From Flagellimonas oceani (lineage in GTDB: Bacteria; Bacteroidota; Bacteroidia; Flavobacteriales; Flavobacteriaceae): 64,000 bases of DNA. The notes beneath the pieces are model-generated. The model was not told the DNA's origin. It did no database searches and worked only from the letters and a program-made list of their open reading frames with translations. The translations under genes were made by a program, and so were the position numbers. Shown in pieces: positions 52,101 to 58,917 of this stretch. The stretch covers positions 1,468,501-1,532,500 of the forward strand of contig NZ_CP049616.1 of NCBI RefSeq assembly GCF_011068285.1, written 5' to 3'. Each line of letters opens with the position of its first letter. Position 1 is the first letter of the stretch.

Positions 52101-53655
52101 CCCCATTGTCTCCAAATGGACCATTAATGATAAGTGGCAAGCTTTCATCGGTCAATACCACATTATTGAACATGAGGCCTGTGCCTCCTTGATTTGTCAC
52201 CGTAAATGTATAGTCAATGGTCAAACAGTCTGGATTTACTATGCCCTGTTTTATAAGGGCAATACTTGGCATGCATCCGGAAATGTCCAGCACGGTAGGT
52301 CGATTTAACTTGGTATCTTCAAAATCTGAATCATCTTCAATTTCGATACCAACGCCCTCATGATCCATTGATCCGGTAACCCGTGCCTGATTGGTAACCT
52401 CTCCTGCCAAAATATCCGCAGTGGTTATTTCATAGGTAGCGGTAAAAATCCAAACTTCGCCGGGGCTCATGACTCCATCATTGTTGGCATCGGATTGCGG
52501 ACCGTTGATGGTCATCAATGGAAAGGTCAAGTCTTCAACATTGATTTCCTTTAGTGGAGCAGTTGTGGCGCTTCCTTCATTGGTTACGGTAAATGTGTAT
52601 TCTATTTTTTCGCAACCGGGGACCACTGCTCCCGTTTTGATAAGACTTATTCGAGGGGAACAATTTGAAAAGTTTATGATGGTAACGTTATCTGCGTTCA
52701 AATCGACGGGGTCGGACAAATCTGTTACCAAAGCATTGGAATCTTGTACCGAGAGGGCTTCCACGTATGCCTGAACCTCTACTTGGCCTGCGGCCACTTC
52801 TTCCACGGTTGGGGTATATTTTTGTGAATAGATCCACACTTCTCCTTCATCCAAAATACCAAAAGGCGAATTATCCCCAGAATCCGGGGCGATCAATTCC
52901 TCTCCGTTCATTCCATAAACGACGATACTTTCAAAGGTCTCTCCGGGTATTGAACTATTGTAGTGAACCTCATAGGTAAGTTCTACGTGCTCGCACCCTG
53001 AATCTATTCCGTTCATGGCCTTGGGAACACCGTTCAAAATCATACTAACGCCCGATCGGCAACTAATTTTGGTGATAGTGGGTGAGTCCAGCGTTATTTC
53101 TGTGGGATGCGAATCATCACTTACAATGGTGCCAAGGCCGATAACGGTGGCTTCTATATGTGCTTGAGCGATATATTCCGCGGCGAGTTTATCCGCTTCA
53201 GTAATTGGCTTAAATGCTTCATATAACCATACTTCCCCTTCATTTAGTTCATTGTTATTATTGGTATCGCCACTTACCAATGCTCCAACGGTAATATCCG
53301 GCCCCATGTCTATCACAATGCTGTTTCCATCAAAGGATTCATTATTGGTACTTGTGTTGAACACTCGTATTGCATACCTTATGGTGGTACAACCGGGGGA
53401 TTCGTTGTTTGGGGTCAACGTGTTACCTTCCAATGTTACTGCTATCCCCGGGACAAAAAGGTTTTCTTCTTTAAAGGGATGTGCCGTTTTATCCAATACA
53501 TCTTCATCAGCTATGCTCGCAATGCTATTGGGTGTTTGTTGGAAATTGTTTTTATGGGGGGCATTATCAAACAAAACAGAGACAATACCAATCAAGATCA
53601 AGAAAAGAAACAGGAGATCTTGCTTTTTTAGAGGGGACGATTTGGAAAAGAGCAT
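46195..53655 (-). CDS. Giant type IX-secreted repeat adhesin with type B C-terminal domain, module 2
   Basis: 2486 residues: N-terminal hydrophobic signal (about 12-30), four diverged DUF11-like repeats, 12 near-identical repeats of 126 or 128 residues (bases 47341-51894), two further diverged repeats, then a type B C-terminal domain starting IFTGITPNGDGVNDYF and ending YSGYIYINRD. Repeats start at VTKQGVADVD and contain EF-hand-like loops such as DVNGDGILSVGE or the variant DEGGDGILSVGE. The protein is strongly acidic and has regular pairs of cysteines (DSDGC... and VNLC). By architecture it is a long surface filament exported by type IX secretion. The DNA of the repeats is markedly GC-richer than the flanks. 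Confidence 0.92.
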   Translation of the reverse strand: MLFSKSSPLKKQDLLFLFLILIGIVSVLFDNAPHKNNFQQTPNSIASIADEDVLDKTAHPFKEENLFVPGIAVTLEGNTLTPNNESPGCTTIRYAIRVFNTSTNNESFDGNSIVIDMGPDITVGALVSGDTNNNNELNEGEVWLYEAFKPITEADKLAAEYIAQAHIEATVIGLGTIVSDDSHPTEITLDSPTITKISCRSGVSMILNGVPKAMNGIDSGCEHVELTYEVHYNSSIPGETFESIVVYGMNGEELIAPDSGDNSPFGILDEGEVWIYSQKYTPTVEEVAAGQVEVQAYVEALSVQDSNALVTDLSDPVDLNADNVTIINFSNCSPRISLIKTGAVVPGCEKIEYTFTVTNEGSATTAPLKEINVEDLTFPLMTINGPQSDANNDGVMSPGEVWIFTATYEITTADILAGEVTNQARVTGSMDHEGVGIEIEDDSDFEDTKLNRPTVLDISGCMPSIALIKQGIVNPDCLTIDYTFTVTNQGGTGLMFNNVVLTDESLPLIINGPFGDNGDDVLEASEVWTYTAIHNVTADDINIGKVDNQAKVTADVMSFPGLSVEDDSDDDNILENEITTVDLSSCQAPAIQVTKQGVADVDADSNGCIDGITYTFTVANIGNVDLHTIVLNDDKIGGQVPGPLVNEDEGGDDILSVGEDWVFQATYTLVQADIDNGSVDNQADVSALSVGDDTPVNDGDNITTPLPVNLCAPAPAVQVTKQGVADVDGDSDGCIDGITYTFTVTNIGNVDLHTIVLNDDKIGGQVPGPLVNEDEGGDGILSVGEDWVFQATYSLQQVDIDQGSVDNQASVTALSVGDDTPVNDSDNITTLLPANLCAPAPAVQVTKQGVADVDADSDGCIDGITYTFTVANTGNVDLYNIVLTDDKVDNPLMLAQPLPGEDQGNDGVLSVGEDWVFLATYTLVQADIDNGSVDNQASVSALSVGDDTPVNDSDNITTLLPANLCAPAPAVEVTKQGVADVDTDSDGCIDGITYTFTVANTGNVDLYNIVLTDDKVDNPLMLAQPLPGEDQGNDGVLSVGEDWVFQATYTLVQADIDNGSVDNQADVSALSVGDDTPVNDSDNITTPLPVNLCAPAPAVQVTKQGIADVDADSDGCIDGITYTFTVANIGNVDLHTIVLNDDKIGGQVPGPLVNEDEGGDGILSVGEDWVFQATYTLVQADIDNGSVDNQADVSALSVGDDTPVNDGDNITTPLPVNLCAPAPAVQVTKQGVADVDGDSDGCIDGITYTFTVANIGNVDLYNIALTDDKVDNPLMLAQPLPGEDQGNDGVLSVGEDWVFLATYTLEQADIDNGSVDNQADVSALSVGDDTPVNDSDNITTPLPVNLCAPAPAVQVTKQGIADVDADSDGCIDGITYTFTVANIGNVDLHTIVLNDDKIGGQVPGPLVNEDEGGDGILSVGEDWVFQATYTLVQADIDQGSVDNDADVDALSVGDDTPVNDADNITTPLPVNLCAPAPAVEVTKQGVADVDADSDGCIDGITYTFTVANIGNVDLHTIVLNDDKIGGQVPGPLANEDEGGDGILSVGEDWVFQATYTMVQADIDNGSVDNQASVTALSVGDDTPVNDSDNISTALPANLCAPAPAVEVTKQGVADVDADSDGCIDGITYTFTVANIGNVDLHTIVLNDDKIGGQVPGPLVNEDEGGDGILSVGEDWVFQATYTLVQADIDNGSVDNQADVSALSVGDDTPVNDGDNITTPLPVNLCAPAPAVEVTKQGVADVDGDSDGCIDGITYTFTVANIGNVDLHTIVLNDDKIGGQVPGPLANEDEGGDGILSVGEDWVFQATYTLVQADIDQGSVDNQADLSALSVGDDTPVNDADNITTLLPANLCAPAPAIQVTKQGVADVDADSDGCIDGITYTFTVANIGNVDLHTIVLNDDKIGGQVPGPLVNEDEGGDDILSVGEDWVFLATYTLEQADIDNGSVDNQASVSALSVGDDTPVNDADNITTLLPVNLCAPAPAVEVTKQGVADVDADSDGCIDGITYTFTVANTGNVDLHTIVLNDDKIGGQVPGPLANEDDNNDGILSVGEDWVFQATYTLVQADIDNGSVDNQASVSALSVGDDTPVNDSDNITTPLPANLCELVPIPSIGLIKIGTLVDINEDSCVETIQYSFSVINTGNVDLQSIELVDNQLGGTISGPINSSDVGGDNILSVGESWTYEAYKEISQIDIDMGSFNNQATVTGFTVGNNEEVMDFSDDNSASEDDSTNTIIPIDACTDGGPSLGLIMLGILTDTDGDECPDGIRYVFTATNTGYVNLEQLIITDEKLLETEIIGPMESSDVNGDGILSVGESWTYEAIYTITEEDTVNGYVTNQANITATTVGTGIQVFDQSDDDSLLENETTSTNIPEFFCDNNGSGPDNPEFKIFTGITPNGDGVNDYFRISNIESYPNNVLKIFNRWGALVYETENYGLSENLFRGISEGKATISKDRALPSGTYFYTLFFRSANPGEESYSGYIYINRD
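47341..51894 (-). repeat. Twelve tandem 378/384-bp repeats in the giant adhesin
   Basis: Nine 378-bp and three 384-bp units (copies 3, 4 and 6 from the N-terminus) add to 4554 bp, which matches the span exactly. Successive GGTGACCT sites are 378 bases apart (for example 48832 and 49210). The 384-bp type encodes LTDDKVDNPLMLAQPLPGED, the 378-bp type LNDDKIGGQVPGPLVNED. Confidence 0.95.
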
Positions 53656-53714
53656 GGTTATATAAGTTAAGTTCTAACCAACGATATTAGTAAATCGCCC
53701 TATTTTTTTATGGT

Positions 53715-53746
53715 ACCAATTGACGAATGCCCCAAATGAATTGACG
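53715..53746 (-). promoter_or_regulatory. LytTR-like direct repeat upstream of giant adhesin
   Basis: Two identical AATTGACG octamers (53718-53725 and 53739-53746; CGTCAATT on the coding strand) spaced exactly 21 bases apart, two helical turns, 60-90 bases before the ATG. The arrangement resembles LytTR response-regulator sites. The first octamer and spacer recur upstream of adhesin 1. Confidence 0.55.
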
Positions 53747-53843
53747 GATGTATGTTATGAGTTCACCGATTTTTATACGCCTTGGTATAAAACTGGTTTT
53801 TTCGATTAAAAAAATATGACTGGATTGAAGAAAAAAAGTGATG

Positions 53844-56621
53844 TTATAATTTTTCCCTTACATATTTTCCAGTGTAGGATTCTGTGTTCTTCACGATTTC
53901 CTCGGGAGTGCCCTCGACCACTAGATTACCGCCATTTTGTCCACCTTCCAAACCAAGGTCTATGATATAGTCGGCACATTTTACCAATTCCATATTGTGC
54001 TCGATAACGATTACGGAATGTCCTTTGTCAATAAGCTCATCAAAGGATTTCAGCAGTTTTTTGATATCGTGGAAGTGAAGCCCTGTTGTGGGTTCATCAA
54101 AGATGAAGAGGGCTTTTTCCTTGGTGTGTCCTTTTACCAAGAACGAAGCAAGTTTGATTCGTTGCGCCTCACCACCGGAAAGGGTGGAGGAGGACTGTCC
54201 CAAAGCTACGTATCCCAGACCAACATCTTGCAGGGGCTTCAGTTTGGTCACTATTTTATCTTGCTTGTGTGTGGAAAAGTGTTCAACGGCATCATCAATG
54301 GTCATATTCAGGATGTCGTCGATGTTTTTTCCTTCAAATTGCACTTCCAACACATCCTTTTTAAAACGTTTCCCATCACAGACATCACATTCCAAATGCA
54401 CATCGGCCATAAATTGCATTTCTACCGTAATCTCGCCTTCGCCCTTACATTTTTCGCAGCGGCCACCATCTACATTAAAAGAAAAGTGCTTGGCCTGGTA
54501 TCCCCGAAGCTTGCTCAATTTTTGGGACGCAAACAGACTTCGAATGTCATCGTAGGCCTTGATATAGGTAACCGGGTTGGACCGTGAGGAACGGCCAATG
54601 GGGTTCTGGTCAACAAACTCCACATGTTTGATGTGTGCATATTTTCCTTCCATCGCCGAAAACTGACCGGCCTTTTCGCCATATCCCCCCGTTTCCTTTA
54701 ATATGGAAGGATACAATATTTTCCTGACCAGCGTGCTTTTTCCACTTCCTGATACGCCCGTAACCACGGTCAACACATTCAATGGAAAGGTGACATCGAT
54801 ATTTTTAAGATTGTTTTCACGAGCCCCCTTTATTTGAATGTAGTGTTTGGAATTCCTACGCTCTTTGGGAACGGGAATTTCCATGGTACCGTTAAGATAG
54901 GATGCCGTCAAGGAGTCGGATTTAAGGATGGTCTCCCAATCTCCCGTGGCCACGACTTTACCGCCCAGCGTTCCCGCTTCCGGACCAATGTCTATGATTT
55001 CGTCGGCAGCTTTCATAATATCTTCATCGTGCTCGACCACGATAACGGTATTGCCCAAATCTCGAAGCGATTTGAGCACTTCAATCAAATTCTCGGTATC
55101 CCTTGGGTGCAAACCAATACTGGGTTCGTCCAAAATATACATGGAACCGACCAAGCTACTTCCCAAAGATGTGGCCAGATTGATGCGTTGGCTTTCTCCG
55201 CCGGAAAGGGTATTGGATTTTCTGTTCAACGTAAGATAGCTTAAACCAACTTTGTCCAAAAAGTCCAAACGCGTAGTGATTTCCTTGAGCAGTCTGTTTG
55301 CTATGGCAGTGTCGTGCTCGGAAAGTTGCAATGATTCAAAAAATGGCATCAACTTGTTGATGGGCAGCTCGATCAAATCCGAGATGGATTTACCGCCCAC
55401 TTTCACGTAATCCGCTTCTTTCCGCAATCGCTTTCCTTTACAAACGGAGCATCGGGTTTTTCCACGGTAACGGGACAGCATCACCCTGTTTTGGATTTTA
55501 TAGCTTTTTTCTTCCAGCTGCTCAAAAAACTTATGGATGCCGATAAAATGTTCGTTCCCGTCCCAGACCAGTTGTTTTTGTTCTTCGGACAACTCAAACC
55601 AAGGTTTGTGTATGGGAAAATCAAACTTGTAGGCAGAGTTGACCAATTGGTCACGGTACCAGCTCATACTTTCGCCTCGCCATGGAAAAACTGCATTTTC
55701 GTAAACGGATAGGGCCGTGTTGGGAATCACCAAATCTTCATCAATACCGATAACATCGCCATAGCCCTCACATTTGGGACAGGCTCCGTAGGGGTTGTTA
55801 AAACTGAACAGATGCACGTTGGGTTCCAAAAACTTCATACCATCCAATTCAAACTGGTTGCTAAAAGTCTTTATCTCGTTGGTTTGAAGGTTTTCAATGG
55901 CGCATTGGCCTTTGCCTTCAAAAAAAGCATTGTCAACCGCATTGGCCAAACGGTTATAAAAATCCTCATCATCCTTTACAATGATACGATCTACGACCAA
56001 GTCAAATTCCCTTCCAATATTTTCGGGAGCTTGGTCAATCCGAATGACTTCTCCCTTATATTTAATACGAGCATACCCTTGCTTGGAGAAAAGTTCCAAG
56101 GATTTCAACGGTTCACGTTCTTCACTAATGGTTATAGGGGCCAACAATAAGAGTTTGTCCCTTTCGTTCAGTCCTTTTATGTGGTTGATGACATCGGTTA
56201 CGGTATGCTTCTTTACTTCTTTGCCCGAAATAGGGGAAAGGGTCTTCCCGATTCTCGCATACAACAACTTTAGGTAGTCGTAGATTTCGGTGGTGGTCCC
56301 GACTGTAGATCGTGGATTGGTGGAATTTACCTTTTGTTCTATGGCAATCGCGGGCGCTATACCTTTTATATAGTCCACTTTGGGTTTGTCCAGTTTCCCT
56401 AAAAATTGTCGTGCGTAGGAGGATAGGCTCTCCACATACCTGCGCTGACCTTCGGCGTACAATGTGTCAAAAGCCAAGCTGGACTTCCCGGAACCCGATA
56501 AACCGGTGATAACCACCAATTTATTCCTTGGGATGACCACATCTATGTTTTTAAGGTTATGTAGTTTGGCACCTTTTATGATAATATTCTGCTTGGGATC
56601 TACGTTTATATTGATTGCCAT
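53844..56621 (-). CDS. uvrA: UvrABC excision nuclease subunit A
   Basis: 925 residues, near the usual 940. UvrA finds DNA damage and loads UvrB in nucleotide excision repair. Visible: Walker [20 protein letters not shown] (about 39-57), zinc module CSVCKGKR (about 385), ABC signature [11 protein letters not shown] (about 465), Walker [14 protein letters not shown] (about 490); second half Walker [11 protein letters not shown] (about 617), zinc finger CEKCKGEGE...CDVCDGKR (about 720-750), signature [13 protein letters not shown] and Walker [14 protein letters not shown]. Start at 56621 has a normal N-terminus, and a TATCTTTG box on the minus strand is 19-26 bases upstream. Confidence 0.97.
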   Translation of the reverse strand: MAININVDPKQNIIIKGAKLHNLKNIDVVIPRNKLVVITGLSGSGKSSLAFDTLYAEGQRRYVESLSSYARQFLGKLDKPKVDYIKGIAPAIAIEQKVNSTNPRSTVGTTTEIYDYLKLLYARIGKTLSPISGKEVKKHTVTDVINHIKGLNERDKLLLLAPITISEEREPLKSLELFSKQGYARIKYKGEVIRIDQAPENIGREFDLVVDRIIVKDDEDFYNRLANAVDNAFFEGKGQCAIENLQTNEIKTFSNQFELDGMKFLEPNVHLFSFNNPYGACPKCEGYGDVIGIDEDLVIPNTALSVYENAVFPWRGESMSWYRDQLVNSAYKFDFPIHKPWFELSEEQKQLVWDGNEHFIGIHKFFEQLEEKSYKIQNRVMLSRYRGKTRCSVCKGKRLRKEADYVKVGGKSISDLIELPINKLMPFFESLQLSEHDTAIANRLLKEITTRLDFLDKVGLSYLTLNRKSNTLSGGESQRINLATSLGSSLVGSMYILDEPSIGLHPRDTENLIEVLKSLRDLGNTVIVVEHDEDIMKAADEIIDIGPEAGTLGGKVVATGDWETILKSDSLTASYLNGTMEIPVPKERRNSKHYIQIKGARENNLKNIDVTFPLNVLTVVTGVSGSGKSTLVRKILYPSILKETGGYGEKAGQFSAMEGKYAHIKHVEFVDQNPIGRSSRSNPVTYIKAYDDIRSLFASQKLSKLRGYQAKHFSFNVDGGRCEKCKGEGEITVEMQFMADVHLECDVCDGKRFKKDVLEVQFEGKNIDDILNMTIDDAVEHFSTHKQDKIVTKLKPLQDVGLGYVALGQSSSTLSGGEAQRIKLASFLVKGHTKEKALFIFDEPTTGLHFHDIKKLLKSFDELIDKGHSVIVIEHNMELVKCADYIIDLGLEGGQNGGNLVVEGTPEEIVKNTESYTGKYVREKL

Positions 56622-56639
56622 CTGTTAAAATTAGGGTCT

Positions 56640-56647
56640 CAAAGATA
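56640..56647 (-). promoter_or_regulatory. Bacteroidota -7 box upstream of uvrA
   Basis: Minus-strand TATCTTTG matches TAnnTTTG exactly, 19 bases before the uvrA ATG at 56621. No damage-box (LexA) sequence was recognised. Confidence 0.6.
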
Positions 56648-56740
56648 CGATACGCCACACTTAATACGTATATTGCATCAGTTAACATATAAAAATCGTC
56701 AACTCACAACATAGATTTTTAGATCGCCTAGCTATTTATC

Positions 56741-56748
56741 TATATTTG
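56741..56748 (+). promoter_or_regulatory. Bacteroidota -7 box upstream of the ECF sigma gene
   Basis: TATATTTG matches TAnnTTTG. The start codon at 56875 is 127 bases downstream, leaving a long 5' leader with an A/T-rich sequence that shows no obvious structure. Confidence 0.5.
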
Positions 56749-56874
56749 AAGTGTAATTAAAATCCTGATAGGCCTATACAGAATAATTACTTTTTTAAAG
56801 ATTAAAAACTGAATAACTAAGGTTTTCCTTTTTAAGGGGAGGACTGTGATTTTAACCCAAAAAAAGTAATTTGT

Positions 56875-57459
56875 ATGGAACAACTACAGATTAATGATTC
56901 GATTTTAGTAAGGAATTACATTGACGGAGACGAAAAGGCTCTTGAAATCCTGATCAACAGGCACAACCAAAGAATCACCAGCTTTATTTATAGCAAAGTT
57001 TTGGACAGAGATGTTGCAGAGGACATCTTCCAGGACACTTTTATCAAGGTCATCAAAACCCTGAAAAAAGGAAGGTATAGCGAAGAAGGTAAATTTTTAC
57101 CATGGGTGATGCGTATTGCACACAACTTGGTGATAGACCATTTCCGTAAGAACAAAAGAATGCCCAAGTTCGAGGGCAGCGACGACTTCAACATCTTTTC
57201 CGTTATCCACGACGAAAAGCTGAATGCCGAAAAGCAGATCATCAAAGATCAAATAGAAAGCGATCTTACCCTTTTGATCGATGAGTTGCCGGACGACCAG
57301 AGAGAAGTATTGATCATGCGAATCTACAAGGATATGAGCTTTAAGGAAATATCCGAAAACACTAATGTTAGCATCAACACGGCTTTGGGAAGAATGCGAT
57401 ATGCCCTTATCAATCTTAGAAAAATTGTTGAGCGCAAGAATATCGTTTTAACGAATTAA
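56875..57459 (+). CDS. Sigma-70 family RNA polymerase sigma factor (ECF type)
   Basis: 194 residues with region 2 (about 12-95: DEKALEILINRHNQRITSFIYSKV, DVAEDIFQDTFIKVI) and region 4 (about 130-185: LPDDQREVLIMRIYKDMSFKEISENTNVSINTALGRMRYAL, helix-turn-helix). No anti-sigma gene is adjacent, unlike many ECF loci. A 47-codon gene follows at once. This housekeeping-like ECF is conserved among Flavobacteriaceae and may not need an anti-sigma partner. It has a -7 box with an unusually long leader. Confidence 0.93.
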   Translation: MEQLQINDSILVRNYIDGDEKALEILINRHNQRITSFIYSKVLDRDVAEDIFQDTFIKVIKTLKKGRYSEEGKFLPWVMRIAHNLVIDHFRKNKRMPKFEGSDDFNIFSVIHDEKLNAEKQIIKDQIESDLTLLIDELPDDQREVLIMRIYKDMSFKEISENTNVSINTALGRMRYALINLRKIVERKNIVLTN

Positions 57460-57536
57460 TCGAGCATTACGTCGAAGCCTGCAATATTTCCAATCTAGCG
57501 CCGTTATACTATGGAAACAATTACTTACGCTAGAAT

Positions 57537-57680
57537 ATGGAAAACATTTACTCTGAAGAACAAAAATCCGTAAAAACGGTAAAAGCGAGCCAGAAAACTG
57601 TTGATTTCTTGCTTAGCTTTTCAAAATCGATTAATGTAGTTGACTACAAAAAGCACCAGTTTGAAGTAACATTGAATTAA
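57537..57680 (+). CDS. Small conserved protein, 47 residues, downstream of sigma factor
   Basis: ATG at 57537 opens 47 codons to TAA at 57678, giving MENIYSEEQKSVKTVKASQK and a tail ending QFEVTLN. The 77-base gap after the sigma stop and the shared terminator at 57700 suggest it is the last gene of the sigma transcript. The charged N-terminal half and mixed C-terminal half look like a small soluble helix-strand protein. It might modulate the sigma factor; nothing in the sequence proves that. A different, 20-codon frame starting at 57511 is shorter and less likely. Confidence 0.6.
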   Translation: MENIYSEEQKSVKTVKASQKTVDFLLSFSKSINVVDYKKHQFEVTLN

Positions 57681-57699
57681 TTTAAGGATCAAACTGACG

Positions 57700-57727
57700 A
57701 AAAGAGCCGCAATTAGCGGCTCTTTTT
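57700..57727. terminator. Bidirectional terminator between the 47-codon gene and nth
   Basis: Perfect 11-bp stem AAAAGAGCCGC/GCGGCTCTTTT with loop AATTA, T-rich on the plus strand. It overlaps the last codons and stop of nth. Confidence 0.92.
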
Positions 57728-58375
57728 GTTTTTATAATAGTCATTGATCACGGTTTTTCTACCTATCGTCTTGGTAATAACGTCCTTTTCCAAGTCCCAG
57801 CCCCTTGCCGGCGAATATTCCCGGCCATACCAGATAATTTGAAGGTGCAGTCGGTTCCAAATATCCTCTGGAAACAAGCGTTTGGCATCACGTTCCGTTT
57901 GGATCACATTTTTTCCATTACTGAACCCCCAACGGTACATCAACCGATGAATATGGGTGTCCACAGGAAAGGCAGGGATTCCAAAGGCTTGGGAAACCAC
58001 AACACTGGCAGTTTTATGTCCCACAGCGGGCAATTCTTCCAACAAGGAGATGTTTCTCGGAACTTCGCCATTATATTTTTCTATCAAAATTTTTGAAAGT
58101 CCATAAATTCCTTTGGATTTCATAGGGGACAGGCCTACTGGCTTGATGATTTCCCGAATTTCCTCTTCCGTAAGTTTTACCATATCAAAGGGATTGTCGG
58201 CCTTTTCAAATAATAAAGGTGTGATTTGATTGACCCTGACATCGGTACTCTGGGCCGATAGCAACACTGCGATCAATAGCGTGTACGGATCTTTGTGGTC
58301 CAGCGGTATAGGAATGGTTGGATAGAGTTCATCCAAGGTTTTGATGGTGAATTCAACCTTTTCTTGTTTGGTCAT
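57713..58375 (-). CDS. nth: Endonuclease III, apparently lacking the iron-sulfur cluster
   Basis: 220 residues. Base-excision-repair DNA glycosylase/AP lyase: HhH motif LPAVGHKTASVV holds the catalytic Lys (about residue 118), and FPVDTHIHRLMYRWG the catalytic Asp (about 137). In the usual enzyme a C-terminal Cys-x6-Cys-x2-Cys-x5-Cys loop holds a 4Fe-4S cluster. Here the matching region IIWYGREYSPARGWDLEKD contains no cysteine, and the entire protein has none. Loss of the cluster is known in some bacterial and archaeal relatives, so the enzyme is probably still active. The gene converges with the small sigma-companion gene. Confidence 0.9.
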   Translation of the reverse strand: MTKQEKVEFTIKTLDELYPTIPIPLDHKDPYTLLIAVLLSAQSTDVRVNQITPLLFEKADNPFDMVKLTEEEIREIIKPVGLSPMKSKGIYGLSKILIEKYNGEVPRNISLLEELPAVGHKTASVVVSQAFGIPAFPVDTHIHRLMYRWGFSNGKNVIQTERDAKRLFPEDIWNRLHLQIIWYGREYSPARGWDLEKDVITKTIGRKTVINDYYKNKKSR

Positions 58376-58430
58376 AGTTGTTTAACTTTGATAAAGTAAA
58401 TATTAAACAATTAATTCAAGAGCAACGCAC

Positions 58431-58883
58431 ATGAATATGTTAAAAGTAGGTGATAAAGTACCTGATTTTTCAGCAAAAGACCAAGACGGCAACACAATTA
58501 ATCTAAGTGACTACAAAGGAAAAAAGTTGGTCGTATTTTTCTATCCCAAAGCAAATACACCGGGTTGCACCGCTGAAGCTTGTAACTTAAGGGACAATTA
58601 TAAGGAGTTGCAAGGTGAAGGTTATGAACTTTTGGGCGTTAGTGCTGATTCCGAGAAGAAACAATCCAATTTTAAGAACAAATATGAATTTCCTTTTCCG
58701 TTATTGGCGGATGAAGACCATACGGTGATCAACACCTTTGGGGTATGGGGACCCAAAAAATTTATGGGCAGGGAATATGATGGCATCCACCGAACCACTT
58801 TTGTTATTGATGAAGAGGGAAAAGTGGAAAATGTCATCGAAAAAGTAAAGACCAAAGATCACGCTGCACAGATACTGGCATAA
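58431..58883 (+). CDS. bcp: Thiol peroxidase, Bcp/PrxQ-type peroxiredoxin
   Basis: 150 residues, the normal size for bacterioferritin comigratory protein. The catalytic site YPKANTPGCTAEACNLRD (about residues 40-57) has the peroxidatic Cys (Thr-x2-Cys pattern PGCT) and the resolving Cys five residues later, which is the atypical 2-Cys PrxQ type. It reduces hydroperoxides using thioredoxin. The gene starts 55 bases from divergent nth; a terminator follows at 58890. Protecting DNA and membrane from peroxide next to a DNA-repair gene may be coincidence. Confidence 0.95.
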   Translation: MNMLKVGDKVPDFSAKDQDGNTINLSDYKGKKLVVFFYPKANTPGCTAEACNLRDNYKELQGEGYELLGVSADSEKKQSNFKNKYEFPFPLLADEDHTVINTFGVWGPKKFMGREYDGIHRTTFVIDEEGKVENVIEKVKTKDHAAQILA

Positions 58884-58889
58884 AAACTA

Positions 58890-58917
58890 AAAAAGGCGCT
58901 GATGTAGCGCCTTTTTT
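58890..58917. terminator. Bidirectional terminator between bcp and the following gene
   Basis: Perfect 11-bp stem AAAAAGGCGCT/AGCGCCTTTTT with loop GATGT. T-rich on both strands; overlaps the stop of the minus-strand gene at 58917. Confidence 0.92.
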
